This document shows, piece after piece, positions 1-5,963 of a stretch of 5,963 nucleotides of DNA; the stretch's first letter is position 1, and every line of letters begins with the position of its first letter. Below the pieces are notes generated by a model. The model made no database searches and had not been told where the DNA came from. It saw only the letters and a list, made by a program, of their open reading frames with translations. Origin of the DNA: Candidatus Zipacnadia bacterium (lineage in GTDB: Bacteria; Armatimonadota; Zipacnadia; Zipacnadales; Zipacnadaceae); NCBI GenBank assembly GCA_029821455.1, contig JALGTI010000190.1, forward strand, positions 1 through 5,963, written 5' to 3'. Made by a program: the position numbers and the translations under genes.

Positions 1-591
1 ATCGCCCAGGCTTCCTGGTTGTATCTGGGCTCGATGGCCGGCGATGCTGCTGCCCTCTGGCCGCCGATTGCCCGCTTCTGCGGCGAGCATGACGTGAGAC
101 TTGCGATCAATCCGGGCCACCGGCAGCGTGCCCTGGGTCTGGACGGCCTCGCTGATGTCTATGCGAACACCACAGCGTGCTTCGTCAATCAGCAGGAAGC
201 GCGTCAGATAACCGGCATCCCTCAGGAACGCGGGCCTGACGACGAGATCAGGATGCTGCGGATGCTGCAGGAGGCCGGCTGCCAGTACGTGGCTATCACG
301 GACGGGATCGCCGGTGCCCACGGCTATGATGGTGCAACCTTCTGCCACCTCTCAGCCTACGAAGTGGAGGAGCTTAGTACCGTGGGAGCCGGCGACGCCT
401 TTGCTGCCGGCGCTGTTGTGGGTCTGTTCAGAGGGCTAGAGTGGACCGAGGCGATGAGGGTAGGGGCCGCCAATGCCGCCCACGTGGTGCGGGAATTCGG
501 TGCCAAGCGAGGTCTCATCACCTGGGAGGGTGCCATAGATTTCATCAACAGCCATCCAGCCGGTGGCCGCTGTCAGACGTGGCTGGATTAG
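1..591 (+). CDS. PfkB/ribokinase-family carbohydrate (or nucleoside) kinase, C-terminal part
   Basis: The frame is open to the left edge, so the gene is 5'-truncated; the TTG at 19 is only an internal leucine. The 196 visible residues are the C-terminal two thirds of a ribokinase-fold kinase, which normally has about 300 residues. The diagnostic site is the PfkB signature 2 (STVGAGDAFAAGA, residues 126-138 counted from the edge). It provides the anion hole and the catalytic base, Asp132. Upstream are an INPG segment (36-39) and a VNQQEA segment (62-67) matching the family's usual N..E nucleotide/Mg-proximal motif, then ITDGIAGAHGYDG (99-111). Members transfer phosphate from ATP to a sugar, sugar derivative or nucleoside hydroxyl in the cytoplasm. 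The substrate cannot be read here because the sugar-binding N-terminal lid is missing. It is followed 64 bases later by a TauE-like gene on the same strand, so co-transcription is possible. Family assignment is firm; substrate is unknown. Confidence 0.93.
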   Translation: MAQASWLYLGSMAGDAAALWPPIARFCGEHDVRLAINPGHRQRALGLDGLADVYANTTACFVNQQEARQITGIPQERGPDDEIRMLRMLQEAGCQYVAITDGIAGAHGYDGATFCHLSAYEVEELSTVGAGDAFAAGAVVGLFRGLEWTEAMRVGAANAAHVVREFGAKRGLITWEGAIDFINSHPAGGRCQTWLD

Positions 592-636
592 CCCTATGGC
601 AGCCAAGCCGTCTGGCACAGGTACTGACTTAACGTT

Positions 637-646
637 GAGAAAGGAA
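637..646 (+). promoter_or_regulatory. Ribosome binding site that selects a TTG start
   Basis: The purine run GAGAAAGGAAG contains AAGGA complementary to the 16S 3' end. It sits 9 bases before the TTG at 656. The two upstream in-frame candidates (ATG 596, GTG 563) lack a comparable site, and 563 would overlap the kinase gene. Confidence 0.7.
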
Positions 647-655
647 GTATTCGCA

Positions 656-1060
656 TTGAAGTTATCTGTCCTTGCAGGCTATGTCGGTCTCGGTTTGAGC
701 GTCGGAACCCTGTCAGGCCTTCTGGGCATTGGCGGGGGGATCCTGATGGTACCAGCCCTTGTTCTACTGTGGGGGATGAAGATACACTTGGCGATAGGCA
801 CTTCACTGGCGGTGATGATTCCCAGCGCCCTGGCCGGAACCCTACGTCACCACTATTCGTATGGCAACGTAGATTTCATTGTTGCTGGTCTGGTGGGGCT
901 GGGCGCCGTCGTCGGCAGTTTCTGCCTGGGCGCACCTCTGGCGAACTACTTGCCGGCCGAGACCCTTAGAAAGGTGTTCGGCGCTGCTATGATCGTTCTG
1001 GGCTTCTACTATGGCTGGCTTCAGCCCTACGTTGCCAAGCTTGCCGAAAATGTAGGTTAG
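656..1060 (+). CDS. Half-size TauE/SafE-family membrane permease (single repeat)
   Basis: This encodes a 134-residue, very hydrophobic protein. The start chosen is TTG at 656, because a strong GAGAAAGGAAG site (637-646) lies 9 bases upstream. The ATG at 596 and GTG at 563 would add polar N-terminal residues and have no good ribosome site. Hallmarks of TauE/SafE (sulfite exporter/anion permease, DUF81) are the glycine-rich GIGGGILMVP (24-33) after the first helix, then HLAIGTSLAV (44-53). About four to five membrane segments follow (roughly 5-22, 29-40, 47-62, 74-96, 107-122). Typical members have about 250 residues with two inverted repeats; this one is a single repeat and would probably dimerise. 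Known relatives move sulfite, sulfoacetate or other small organic anions across the inner membrane; the substrate here is unknown. No second repeat follows the stop, so this does not look like a simple frameshift. Confidence 0.85.
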   Translation: MKLSVLAGYVGLGLSVGTLSGLLGIGGGILMVPALVLLWGMKIHLAIGTSLAVMIPSALAGTLRHHYSYGNVDFIVAGLVGLGAVVGSFCLGAPLANYLPAETLRKVFGAAMIVLGFYYGWLQPYVAKLAENVG

Positions 1061-1093
1061 GTGCGCGAGGTCTGCCCATCTGGTGTGCACGTC

Positions 1094-1098
1094 GAGGT
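1094..1098 (+). promoter_or_regulatory. Ribosome binding site for the FN3 protein gene
   Basis: GAGGT lies 8 bases before the ATG at 1107 and 11 before the in-frame ATG at 1110. It decides against the GTG at 1083, which lies upstream of it and would add eight residues before an otherwise ideal signal peptide. Confidence 0.6.
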
Positions 1099-1106
1099 AT
1101 GGGAGA

Positions 1107-2495
1107 ATGATGACGCGCGCTGCGTGGCTGGTAATCGGCGTCGCGCTGCTGCTCAGCACAACACCGTGCCTGGCGGCACGCCGGCCGCCGGTAGTCGAGC
1201 TAAAGGTCTGCAGCATTGGGCCGACCTGGGCTGTGGTCACCTGGCAACCGGTCGAAGGGGCGGCTGCCTACCGGCTCTGGCACCGGCCGGCCGGTGGGCT
1301 GAGCAAGCGCCGCTGGGTCAAATCCCAGACTGCGAGCACTTCGTTACTACTGCGCGACCTGCGACCGGAGACCGAGTACCAACTGCGCCTGTGGGCGCTT
1401 AGTAATCCCGAAGCCCCTGTCAAGGGCAACCTGCGCGCCAAGGGCCAGGTCGTTTTCACTACGCGATCCAATCAGCCGCGCGCCTGGGAGGGGGTCGAGG
1501 TGTGGCCCAGTTGTGAACTGACCACACTGGGTCCCACCACCTGGCCGGCGCTGGCCGCGCTGTCCAGGCGATTGTTTCTCTTTGAGGTACTCGACGGGGG
1601 GCTGTACGTTTCAGAATTGGCACCGGAACTCCGGGGAGCCGGCCAAGCTGTCCCCCTGTTGGCAGGAGTCGAGGGGACCGACCGTCTGTGTCTGACTGCT
1701 TGCCCGCTGGGGGAACGGCTCTGGCTGACCTGGATTGAGCGCCACGGCCAGAGCAGTGTGCAGATGCTTGCCTCCTGGCTGCCAGACCAAGCCGGCCCCT
1801 TGCAGCCCCAGGAGCTCGCCCGCGCCCAGTGGTGTTCGATGACTCCGTACGGGAATCAATTATGGCTGATCTGGCAGCCCGCAGGGGCAGGCGACCAGCC
1901 ACTGGTGGCAGCGCCTTATGAGGTAGGGACAGGGCTGGGCGAATCAATCATCTGGGAGGTCACGCCTGCTCACTGTACTCAGCCCACCTTGGCGTCATTT
2001 GCGGCCCAAATGGCCGTGGCGTTCACCGTTGAACACACCGACCGGCGCTCGCTGTGGTGTGCGTTGTTTAATGGGGAGGTGTTCACCAATCTGCGAATGT
2101 TGCGGCGTCTCGGCAGCAGCTCGGCGCCTCGAGCCTGTGCACTCGAAAGCGATCTATATGTGTTTTACAGCAACGACGCCCACTACCCACAGTCACCGGG
2201 GGCTGCCAGTGACCTGGTGGTCACGCAAGTCGGTGCAGAGGGACTGTCCCTGACCACGACAGCCCTGGTCCATGATGGCCTTTTCAACTCGATGCCCGCT
2301 CTCGCCTACCTGGACGGCTCCATCTGGGTGGTCTACAATAAGTCATCCCACGATCCCGCCGCGTATCCGGAGGCTGTCAACCATGGAAGCTTCCTTACGC
2401 GCATCGCGCTGCCACCATTGAGTGAGGCCCAACCCAAGACCCCGGCCCCTGAGGAAACGGGCCCGCCCGCAGAGGGCGAGGCCGGCCAGCCGTGA
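1107..2495 (+). CDS. Secreted FN3-domain protein with beta-propeller-like repeats
   Basis: Encodes 462 residues from the ATG at 1107. The first 23 form a Sec signal peptide: MMTR, a hydrophobic core WLVIGVALLLS, and probable cleavage after PCLA, so the product is exported. Residues 28-120 read as one fibronectin type III domain: VVTW in strand B, a YRLWHRP strand C, then the diagnostic LRDLRPETEYQLRLWAL and a final VVFTT strand. Residues 130-425 carry about six repeats spaced 46-56 residues apart, each with a short turn followed by an aromatic/aliphatic strand: ALSRRLFLFE (151), LGERLWLTW (201), YGNQLWLIW (248), SFAAQMAVAF (297), ALESDLYVFY (345) and YLDGSIWVVY (401). This pattern suggests a six-bladed propeller of the sialidase/BNR-like type, but no canonical Asp-box is seen. 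A Pro/Glu-rich tail (436-462) ends the protein. I see no catalytic residues; a binding or adhesive role is inference. It begins 46 bases after the permease gene. Confidence 0.8.
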   Translation: MMTRAAWLVIGVALLLSTTPCLAARRPPVVELKVCSIGPTWAVVTWQPVEGAAAYRLWHRPAGGLSKRRWVKSQTASTSLLLRDLRPETEYQLRLWALSNPEAPVKGNLRAKGQVVFTTRSNQPRAWEGVEVWPSCELTTLGPTTWPALAALSRRLFLFEVLDGGLYVSELAPELRGAGQAVPLLAGVEGTDRLCLTACPLGERLWLTWIERHGQSSVQMLASWLPDQAGPLQPQELARAQWCSMTPYGNQLWLIWQPAGAGDQPLVAAPYEVGTGLGESIIWEVTPAHCTQPTLASFAAQMAVAFTVEHTDRRSLWCALFNGEVFTNLRMLRRLGSSSAPRACALESDLYVFYSNDAHYPQSPGAASDLVVTQVGAEGLSLTTTALVHDGLFNSMPALAYLDGSIWVVYNKSSHDPAAYPEAVNHGSFLTRIALPPLSEAQPKTPAPEETGPPAEGEAGQP

Positions 2496-2507
2496 GAGTA
2501 TCTATAC

Positions 2508-3506
2508 TCAGCTGTCGGAGGCGAACGCCTGGAGCATCTGAGTGAGCACAATCAGCGCCTCGGCGGTAGCGTCAATCACGTCGGATTCCTCGTCCTCTCC
2601 CATCGAGAGCTTCAGCCAACTGCCGTTGGCCAGTTGTGTTTCCAGCAGGCCCTCGCCCACGGCCTCGGCGATTCGTGCGAAGTTGGCGTTGCCGGTGGCG
2701 GTATACAGCACCGCTGCCGCCCAGCCAGCGAAGGCGCTGGTTTCGCTGGTATGGTGGTCCTCAGCGCAACCGTCAATGAACTGCAGGTAGTTCTGAGCGC
2801 CCTCCAGATAGCTGGCTTCCCCGCTCGCCTCACTCATCAGGCCCAGGAACCCAGCCGCCAGGCCCGGGACGTGATACCACTGCTCAGGCTTGCCTGCGTC
2901 CACCATATACTGCTTGAGCATCTCATCAGGGATGGTGGTGATGAGCCTATCACCGTCCCGGACGACGTAGAAAAGCTGAGCGTCTGCTGCGGGTTGCTGC
3001 TCCCACAGCCAGAGGAGGAAGTCGGCCGCGGCTGTTGCGGCCTTCAAGTTGCCGGTATGCAGCATAGCCAGACCGGCCGTGGCGGTGCTCAGGGCGTCCT
3101 GCTCATCGTTGAAGCCGGCGCTGGGGCCAATGCTGAAGAAGCCACCGGTCTCGGGGTGCTGAAGGCTAGCCAGGAACGCAGCCGTGGGCACTGAAATCCC
3201 AAACTGTCCCAACCGCTGGGCACCGCACGTCACCCAGGCGTTGGCCAGCAGGTAGTGCCTCTGGTGCACCGCGCTGCGAGGGAAGTATTCGCCCAGGTCT
3301 CCCTCCGCATCTAGGCAATTGGCCTGTAGCCAGTTGCACAGCCGCGCCGCCCGCTCCACCTGTCCCATCACCGCCAGCGCCATGGGCAGTTTGTGAAAAG
3401 TAGCCACCCCGCGCTCCACCGGGCGGAATGACCCATCCTCATTTTGCTGACCAAGCAGCCACTTGGTCGCTGCAATTGTGGCCTGTCGGTATCTTCTGAT
3501 CTCCAT
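2508..3506 (-). CDS. Terpenoid-cyclase/prenyltransferase-like alpha/alpha-toroid protein
   Basis: Encodes 332 residues. The start is the ATG at 3506-3504, with GGAGG (complement of 3515-3519) 8 bases upstream. A longer open frame to 3656 exists, but it has no ribosome site and runs into the opposing methyltransferase start. The sequence is a series of paired helices of about 50 residues, as in the six-hairpin toroid of squalene cyclases, prenyltransferase beta subunits and related proteins. QW-like turns are QQNEDGSF (20-27), LQHPETGGFF (115-124) and QLANGSW (291-297). The repeated inner-helix signature is DALSTATAGLAML (137-149), WYHVPGLAAGFLGLM (210-224), TSAFAGWAAAVLY (256-268) and DVIDATAEALIVL (309-321). 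There is no signal peptide or membrane segment, so it is likely cytosolic. A true squalene-hopene cyclase is about 630 residues with a central DxDD; this is half that length and DVID lies at the extreme C-terminus, so cyclase activity should not be assumed. Polysaccharide-processing toroids are an alternative. Confidence 0.78.
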   Translation of the reverse strand: MEIRRYRQATIAATKWLLGQQNEDGSFRPVERGVATFHKLPMALAVMGQVERAARLCNWLQANCLDAEGDLGEYFPRSAVHQRHYLLANAWVTCGAQRLGQFGISVPTAAFLASLQHPETGGFFSIGPSAGFNDEQDALSTATAGLAMLHTGNLKAATAAADFLLWLWEQQPAADAQLFYVVRDGDRLITTIPDEMLKQYMVDAGKPEQWYHVPGLAAGFLGLMSEASGEASYLEGAQNYLQFIDGCAEDHHTSETSAFAGWAAAVLYTATGNANFARIAEAVGEGLLETQLANGSWLKLSMGEDEESDVIDATAEALIVLTQMLQAFASDS

Positions 3507-3514
3507 CCATTTAG

Positions 3515-3519
3515 CCTCC
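3515..3519 (-). promoter_or_regulatory. Ribosome binding site fixing the toroid gene start
   Basis: On the - strand this reads GGAGG, a full Shine-Dalgarno core, 8 bases before the ATG at 3506-3504. It removes 50 residues from the longest possible reading frame. Confidence 0.8.
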
Positions 3520-3534
3520 GAATGATTATGCGCA

Positions 3535-3551
3535 TCTGGCCCGGAGCCAGA
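3535..3551. other. Short GC-rich inverted repeat in the divergent spacer
   Basis: TCTGGC and GCCAGA form 6-base arms around CCGGA. The repeat lies in the 128-base spacer (3507-3634) between the divergent toroid and methyltransferase genes, about 15 bases upstream of the toroid ribosome site. It could be a leader hairpin for the - strand transcript or an operator half-site pair, but at this length chance is also likely in GC-rich DNA. No T-run follows on either strand, so it is not a terminator. I see no convincing -35/-10 pair in the spacer. Confidence 0.35.
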
Positions 3552-3634
3552 GCCAGTCTCATATTCGCCGCAATCTATGAATCCTCCTCCAGCACAGAAG
3601 GGTTGCGCAAGTGGGGGGCGAATAGCGGGAGGGA

Positions 3635-4438
3635 ATGAAGCACACCGGCAACACACAGCCCGCTAGCCCCTACCAGGTGTCCCTGCAAGAGTTTGACCTG
3701 CGGGAAATTGATAATCCCAACCCCCGCGCCCTGCATCGGCTCAAGTATCTGGCCAGGCTGAGCGCAGTGCTCCAGGCCGTCCAAGCTGCCGTCCCTGTCG
3801 GTGGATGTGTGGCGGAGGTGGGCTGCTCTCAGGCCAATGCCAGTCTGCTGCTGGCTGAACGCGGGTATCAGGCTGTTGCCATGGACCTGCTGCCCGAGGC
3901 CCTCAGCTATGCGCTGATGAAGTATGAGCGTGGTCCCTTCCTGCCGCTGGCCGGCAGCGCGGCCGCTTTCCCCTTGGCAGACAACAGCCTTGACGCAGTG
4001 ATCCTCGGTGAGCTGCTGGAGCATTGCGCGGCCCCGGCTCAGATCGTGGCCGAGGCACGCCGCGTACTGCGACCAGGTGGCCTACTGATCATCACCACGC
4101 CGAACCGCACCGGTCAGTCGGCTGACCTGCCATCTTTCGCTCAATTCTCCGCATCGCCTGCCCAGGCTCAGGCCCAGGACCAGTTCGGCCCCCACGGGGA
4201 CCACCACCTGTTCGCTTTCGACGGTAGCGAGCTGCGCCGCCTGCTAGCCGACTGCGGCCTGGAGGATGTGCGGCTGCGGCTGGTGGGCTGTCCCATAATG
4301 TCCGATAAGCTGCGGCCCCTCAAGCGCCTGCTGCCGGTCGGGGCTATCAATCAGCTTAGCGCCTTGCTCTGCCGCCTGCCTGTCCTGGGGGCCCGAGTTG
4401 GGTACACGTTGGTAGCCGTCGCCTGTAAAGTATCATAG
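3635..4438 (+). CDS. Class I SAM-dependent methyltransferase (Methyltransf_11 type)
   Basis: Encodes 267 residues. An in-frame TAG at 3623 leaves ATG 3635 as the first possible start. The purine run GGGAGGG (3627-3633) ends only one base before it, unusually close. The Rossmann-fold methyltransferase core spans about 55-160. Motif I is VAEVGCSQANAS (59-70), where EVGCSQAN replaces the common DxGxGxG. Asp84 in AVAMD is the acidic residue expected to hold the SAM ribose. AAAFPLADNSLDAVILGELLEH (110-130, in parts) covers motifs II-III, and EARRVLRPGGLLIITTPN (140-157) is the motif IV/post-IV strand typical of this family. A C-terminal cap follows (HLFAFDGSELRRLL at 191-204, then a GLEDV turn), as in UbiG/UbiE-like and lipid or sugar methyltransferases. 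A low-complexity AQAQAQ lies at 176-181. The methyl acceptor cannot be inferred. The gene is followed by an intrinsic terminator, so it is probably the last or only gene of its unit. Confidence 0.9.
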   Translation: MKHTGNTQPASPYQVSLQEFDLREIDNPNPRALHRLKYLARLSAVLQAVQAAVPVGGCVAEVGCSQANASLLLAERGYQAVAMDLLPEALSYALMKYERGPFLPLAGSAAAFPLADNSLDAVILGELLEHCAAPAQIVAEARRVLRPGGLLIITTPNRTGQSADLPSFAQFSASPAQAQAQDQFGPHGDHHLFAFDGSELRRLLADCGLEDVRLRLVGCPIMSDKLRPLKRLLPVGAINQLSALLCRLPVLGARVGYTLVAVACKVS

Positions 4439-4519
4439 TCATTTGTGGAAGGTAGCCTGTTCACGCAAAGGGAAATCGCGGGTTGGTTTGAGCACTCACT
4501 CAGTATTCAACACGCCCAG

Positions 4520-4542
4520 AATGGCTTCGGTAAGCCATTTTT
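4520..4542 (+). terminator. Rho-independent terminator of the methyltransferase gene
   Basis: AATGGCTT (4520-4527) pairs perfectly with AAGCCATT (4532-4539) around the loop CGGT, and a run of five T (4538-4542) ends the structure. It lies 81 bases after the methyltransferase stop in a spacer with no other recognisable element. Orientation and T-run fit termination of + strand transcription. On the - strand no T-run follows the stem. Confidence 0.85.
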
Positions 4543-4543
4543 G

Positions 4544-4567
4544 AGGGGTGACGCTACGGTCACCCCT
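4544..4567. other. Perfect 9-base-pair hairpin overlapping the phosphatase-family gene stop
   Basis: AGGGGTGAC (4544-4552) and GTCACCCCT (4559-4567) are exact reverse complements around the loop GCTACG. The stop codon of the - strand sulfatase-fold gene (4562-4560) lies inside one arm. On the - strand it is followed by CAAAAATGG rather than T residues, so it is not a standard intrinsic terminator for that gene. It may stabilise the mRNA 3' end or act together with the adjacent hairpin at 4520-4542 to block read-through between the convergent genes. Confidence 0.7.
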
Positions 4568-5963
4568 GCCCTTTGGGATCCAACTGGTCAGTCACGCGCA
4601 AGAATCTGTATGGTCGTGTCCAGGTCGAAAAGTAGCTTTCATCCGCCAATAGTTCATAGTCAGTACCGAAATACTTGTTCAGAATCAGTCTGAACGTGTT
4701 CACTGGCGTCATATCTTCATAGAACGAACTGTAGTCGCCATCAGGTAGATATATTGCATCGAGAATACTGAATACCTCGGGGAAGTCAGTCGCCGGCGGG
4801 TTGTCCCGATTTATCATCGACTTGCAGCCGTGATCCGCCTGGATGATTATGATCGCAGGCCTTCCAGAGGCAGCCAGTATTTCCCTTATCAACGTTTTCA
4901 CTTTGGTGTTTATGAACGCTAGTTGGTCCGGGTATCTTTTCCGATACTGTAGATTGATGGAACTCGTGCTCTCCGGAGGCGAGCCGCCGTTAAGTCCACG
5001 CGAACTGGGCTCAGGCATAATCGCTTCGCCATTGGGGCCGAACACAAAGGGCGGATGTGGTGAGAGTATGTGGGCAAAGACGAATACGGGTGCTTCGCCA
5101 TTGGCAGCATCGGCGAGGTGGTCAAATGTATACAGTATCCGCTTTCTGTGCATGGTCACAGCATACTCATTGTACGCAAACAGATTAGGCAATGGTGTGC
5201 GCTGCACCAGCCCGGTACTGAATTCATCCAGCCCAAAGCCATTGTACACGTCAGCATTGGTCATCTCAGTGGGGAAATAGCCGCTGGGCAGGGCGACTGT
5301 TCGATAGCCATATTGCTTCAGGAAGCGCACCAGCCGGTTATCCACAATCACCTTCCTCATTACCGCGAGGTCGCTCGATTCCGGATCGAGATTTTCCAGC
5401 ACATTGGGCAAGTAGTCGAGGTTCAACGAGGCGGCTAGCGACAAAACGGTGCGAACGTAGTTGGAATGTGCGTTCTCTGCAACATAGAAGCCACTTTCCT
5501 GCAGGTAGTCAATGAACTCGCTATTATCGAAGTTATAGAGCTTCTGGAGGACATCGGCCCGTGCGTATTCATCGAGGATTATGTAGAAGATGTTGGGCAG
5601 GTCTTGGGTGGGGGCCAGCGCTGGGTCCAGTCTGCTGCTGGGTTCCAGCTCAAGATTGGCAGGCCGGACAATCCCGGCCACCTGCCAGCTTCGCTGGGCG
5701 CTGATTGTGTGGATGCCTATCGTCACCAGCGGCTGCAGCACCAGCACCACAGCCATTACATTTGCCAGGCGTGTGACAGTGTTGAGGGTGTTCCGAGTTC
5801 TTACTATGAGGTAAGTAACCAATGCGAAAAGCGGAACACCGAACAAGAACAGTAACTTGTTAACGCCGAGCACGACGTCTCCAAGACTTATCTTAATCCC
5901 GTACAAAGCATCGCGTAGATAGCCGTAGGAGAAGAAGATTATCACCGCCAGGGCTATTATCAA
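4560..5963 (-). CDS. Membrane-anchored sulfatase/alkaline-phosphatase-superfamily protein, N-terminus missing
   Basis: 467 residues are visible; the frame runs off the right edge, so the TTG there is not a proven start. Counting from the edge, three hydrophobic segments (about 1-16, 34-54, 68-88) are the end of a membrane domain. The catalytic domain follows, probably outside the membrane, as in lipoteichoic-acid synthases and phosphoethanolamine transferases. Family residues are visible in order: NIFYIILDEYARADVL (124-139) with metal ligand Asp131; SNYVRTVLSLAASLN (167-181) with Thr172 as probable nucleophile; HILSPHPPF (298-306) with His298/His303; and IIIIQADHG (371-379) with metal ligands Asp377-His378. 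The Cys/Ser-x-Pro-x-Arg sulfatase signature is absent, so formylglycine sulfatase activity is unlikely; a phosphotransferase or phosphodiesterase on an envelope lipid or glycan is more plausible. Hand counts give 42% GC at 4621-4680 and 43% at 5881-5940, lower than the left-hand genes, though 5581-5640 is about 62%. Confidence 0.87.
   Translation of the reverse strand: MIIALAVIIFFSYGYLRDALYGIKISLGDVVLGVNKLLFLFGVPLFALVTYLIVRTRNTLNTVTRLANVMAVVLVLQPLVTIGIHTISAQRSWQVAGIVRPANLELEPSSRLDPALAPTQDLPNIFYIILDEYARADVLQKLYNFDNSEFIDYLQESGFYVAENAHSNYVRTVLSLAASLNLDYLPNVLENLDPESSDLAVMRKVIVDNRLVRFLKQYGYRTVALPSGYFPTEMTNADVYNGFGLDEFSTGLVQRTPLPNLFAYNEYAVTMHRKRILYTFDHLADAANGEAPVFVFAHILSPHPPFVFGPNGEAIMPEPSSRGLNGGSPPESTSSINLQYRKRYPDQLAFINTKVKTLIREILAASGRPAIIIIQADHGCKSMINRDNPPATDFPEVFSILDAIYLPDGDYSSFYEDMTPVNTFRLILNKYFGTDYELLADESYFSTWTRPYRFLRVTDQLDPKGQG

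Noticed and set aside
1281..1296. Perfect 16-base palindrome CACCGGCCGGCCGGTG.
   Set aside because: It lies inside the FN3-domain coding sequence and consists of GGCC/CCGG codons; in GC-rich coding DNA this is most simply codon-driven chance.
2496..2509. Palindrome GAGTAT-CT-ATACTC in the 12-base gap between the convergent FN3 and toroid genes, considered as a bidirectional terminator.
   Set aside because: The stem is only 5-6 bp, AT-rich with a 2-4 base loop, and no T-run follows on either strand; too weak to call.
2634..3194. Long + strand open frame (186 codons) antisense to the toroid gene.
   Set aside because: It has no ribosome site and no recognisable domain, and it is explained by the GC-rich codon pattern of the - strand gene.
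643..3292. The 12-base string GGAAGTATTCGC occurs at 643-654 and again at 3281-3292, considered as a repeat or recombination site.
   Set aside because: One copy is a ribosome-site region and the other lies within the toroid gene; no flanking similarity extends the match, so chance is sufficient.
3524..3529. CATAAT on the - strand as a -10 box for the toroid gene.
   Set aside because: No acceptable -35 sequence lies 16-18 bases upstream, and the implied transcript start would fall in or at the ribosome binding site.
3507..3656. N-terminal extension of the toroid protein to 3656.
   Set aside because: The extra 50 residues are low-similarity, proline/glycine-rich, lack a ribosome site and overlap the opposing methyltransferase start; ATG 3506 has a strong GGAGG site.
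4445..4693. Possible small + strand gene after the methyltransferase.
   Set aside because: It runs straight through the intrinsic terminator and into the antisense of the sulfatase-fold gene, with no similarity or good start signal.

Overview
The window holds six protein-coding genes and almost no non-coding space. It comes from a bacterial chromosome with moderately high GC: two lines I counted by hand gave 70% (1501-1560) and 67% (3781-3840). Clear Shine-Dalgarno sites precede several starts, and one gene appears to start at TTG. No rRNA, tRNA, CRISPR array, transposase or integrase is visible. The mix of a PfkB-type sugar kinase, a half-size TauE/SafE permease, an exported fibronectin-III protein and a membrane-anchored sulfatase-fold enzyme fits a little-characterised environmental bacterium. 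Chloroflexota or a similar phylum is a guess, because no marker gene is present.

Layout. Three genes run left to right on the + strand: the C-terminal part of a PfkB-family kinase (1-591, cut by the left edge), a half-length TauE/SafE-type membrane protein (656-1060, TTG start), and a secreted protein with one FN3 domain followed by about six propeller-like repeats (1107-2495). The gaps are 64 and 46 bases, so co-transcription is plausible. The third gene converges, with only 12 bases between stop codons, on a - strand gene for a soluble alpha/alpha-toroid protein resembling terpenoid cyclases and prenyltransferases (2508-3506). A 128-base divergent spacer separates that gene from a + strand class I SAM-dependent methyltransferase (3635-4438). 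The methyltransferase ends in a good intrinsic terminator (4520-4542), directly abutted by a second long hairpin (4544-4567). That second hairpin contains the stop codon of the last gene, a - strand membrane-anchored alkaline-phosphatase/sulfatase-superfamily protein (4560-5963) whose N-terminus lies beyond the right edge.

How the genes work together is not evident. Frequent strand switches suggest at least three transcription units. Only the first three genes look like a possible operon, and their products (sugar kinase, small-anion or organic-acid permease, exported beta-rich protein) do not form a recognisable pathway. I found no convincing new multi-gene system. The most noteworthy items are the single-repeat TauE protein, the FN3-propeller exported protein, the toroid protein without a classical cyclase DxDD site, and the back-to-back hairpins at the 3' junction.
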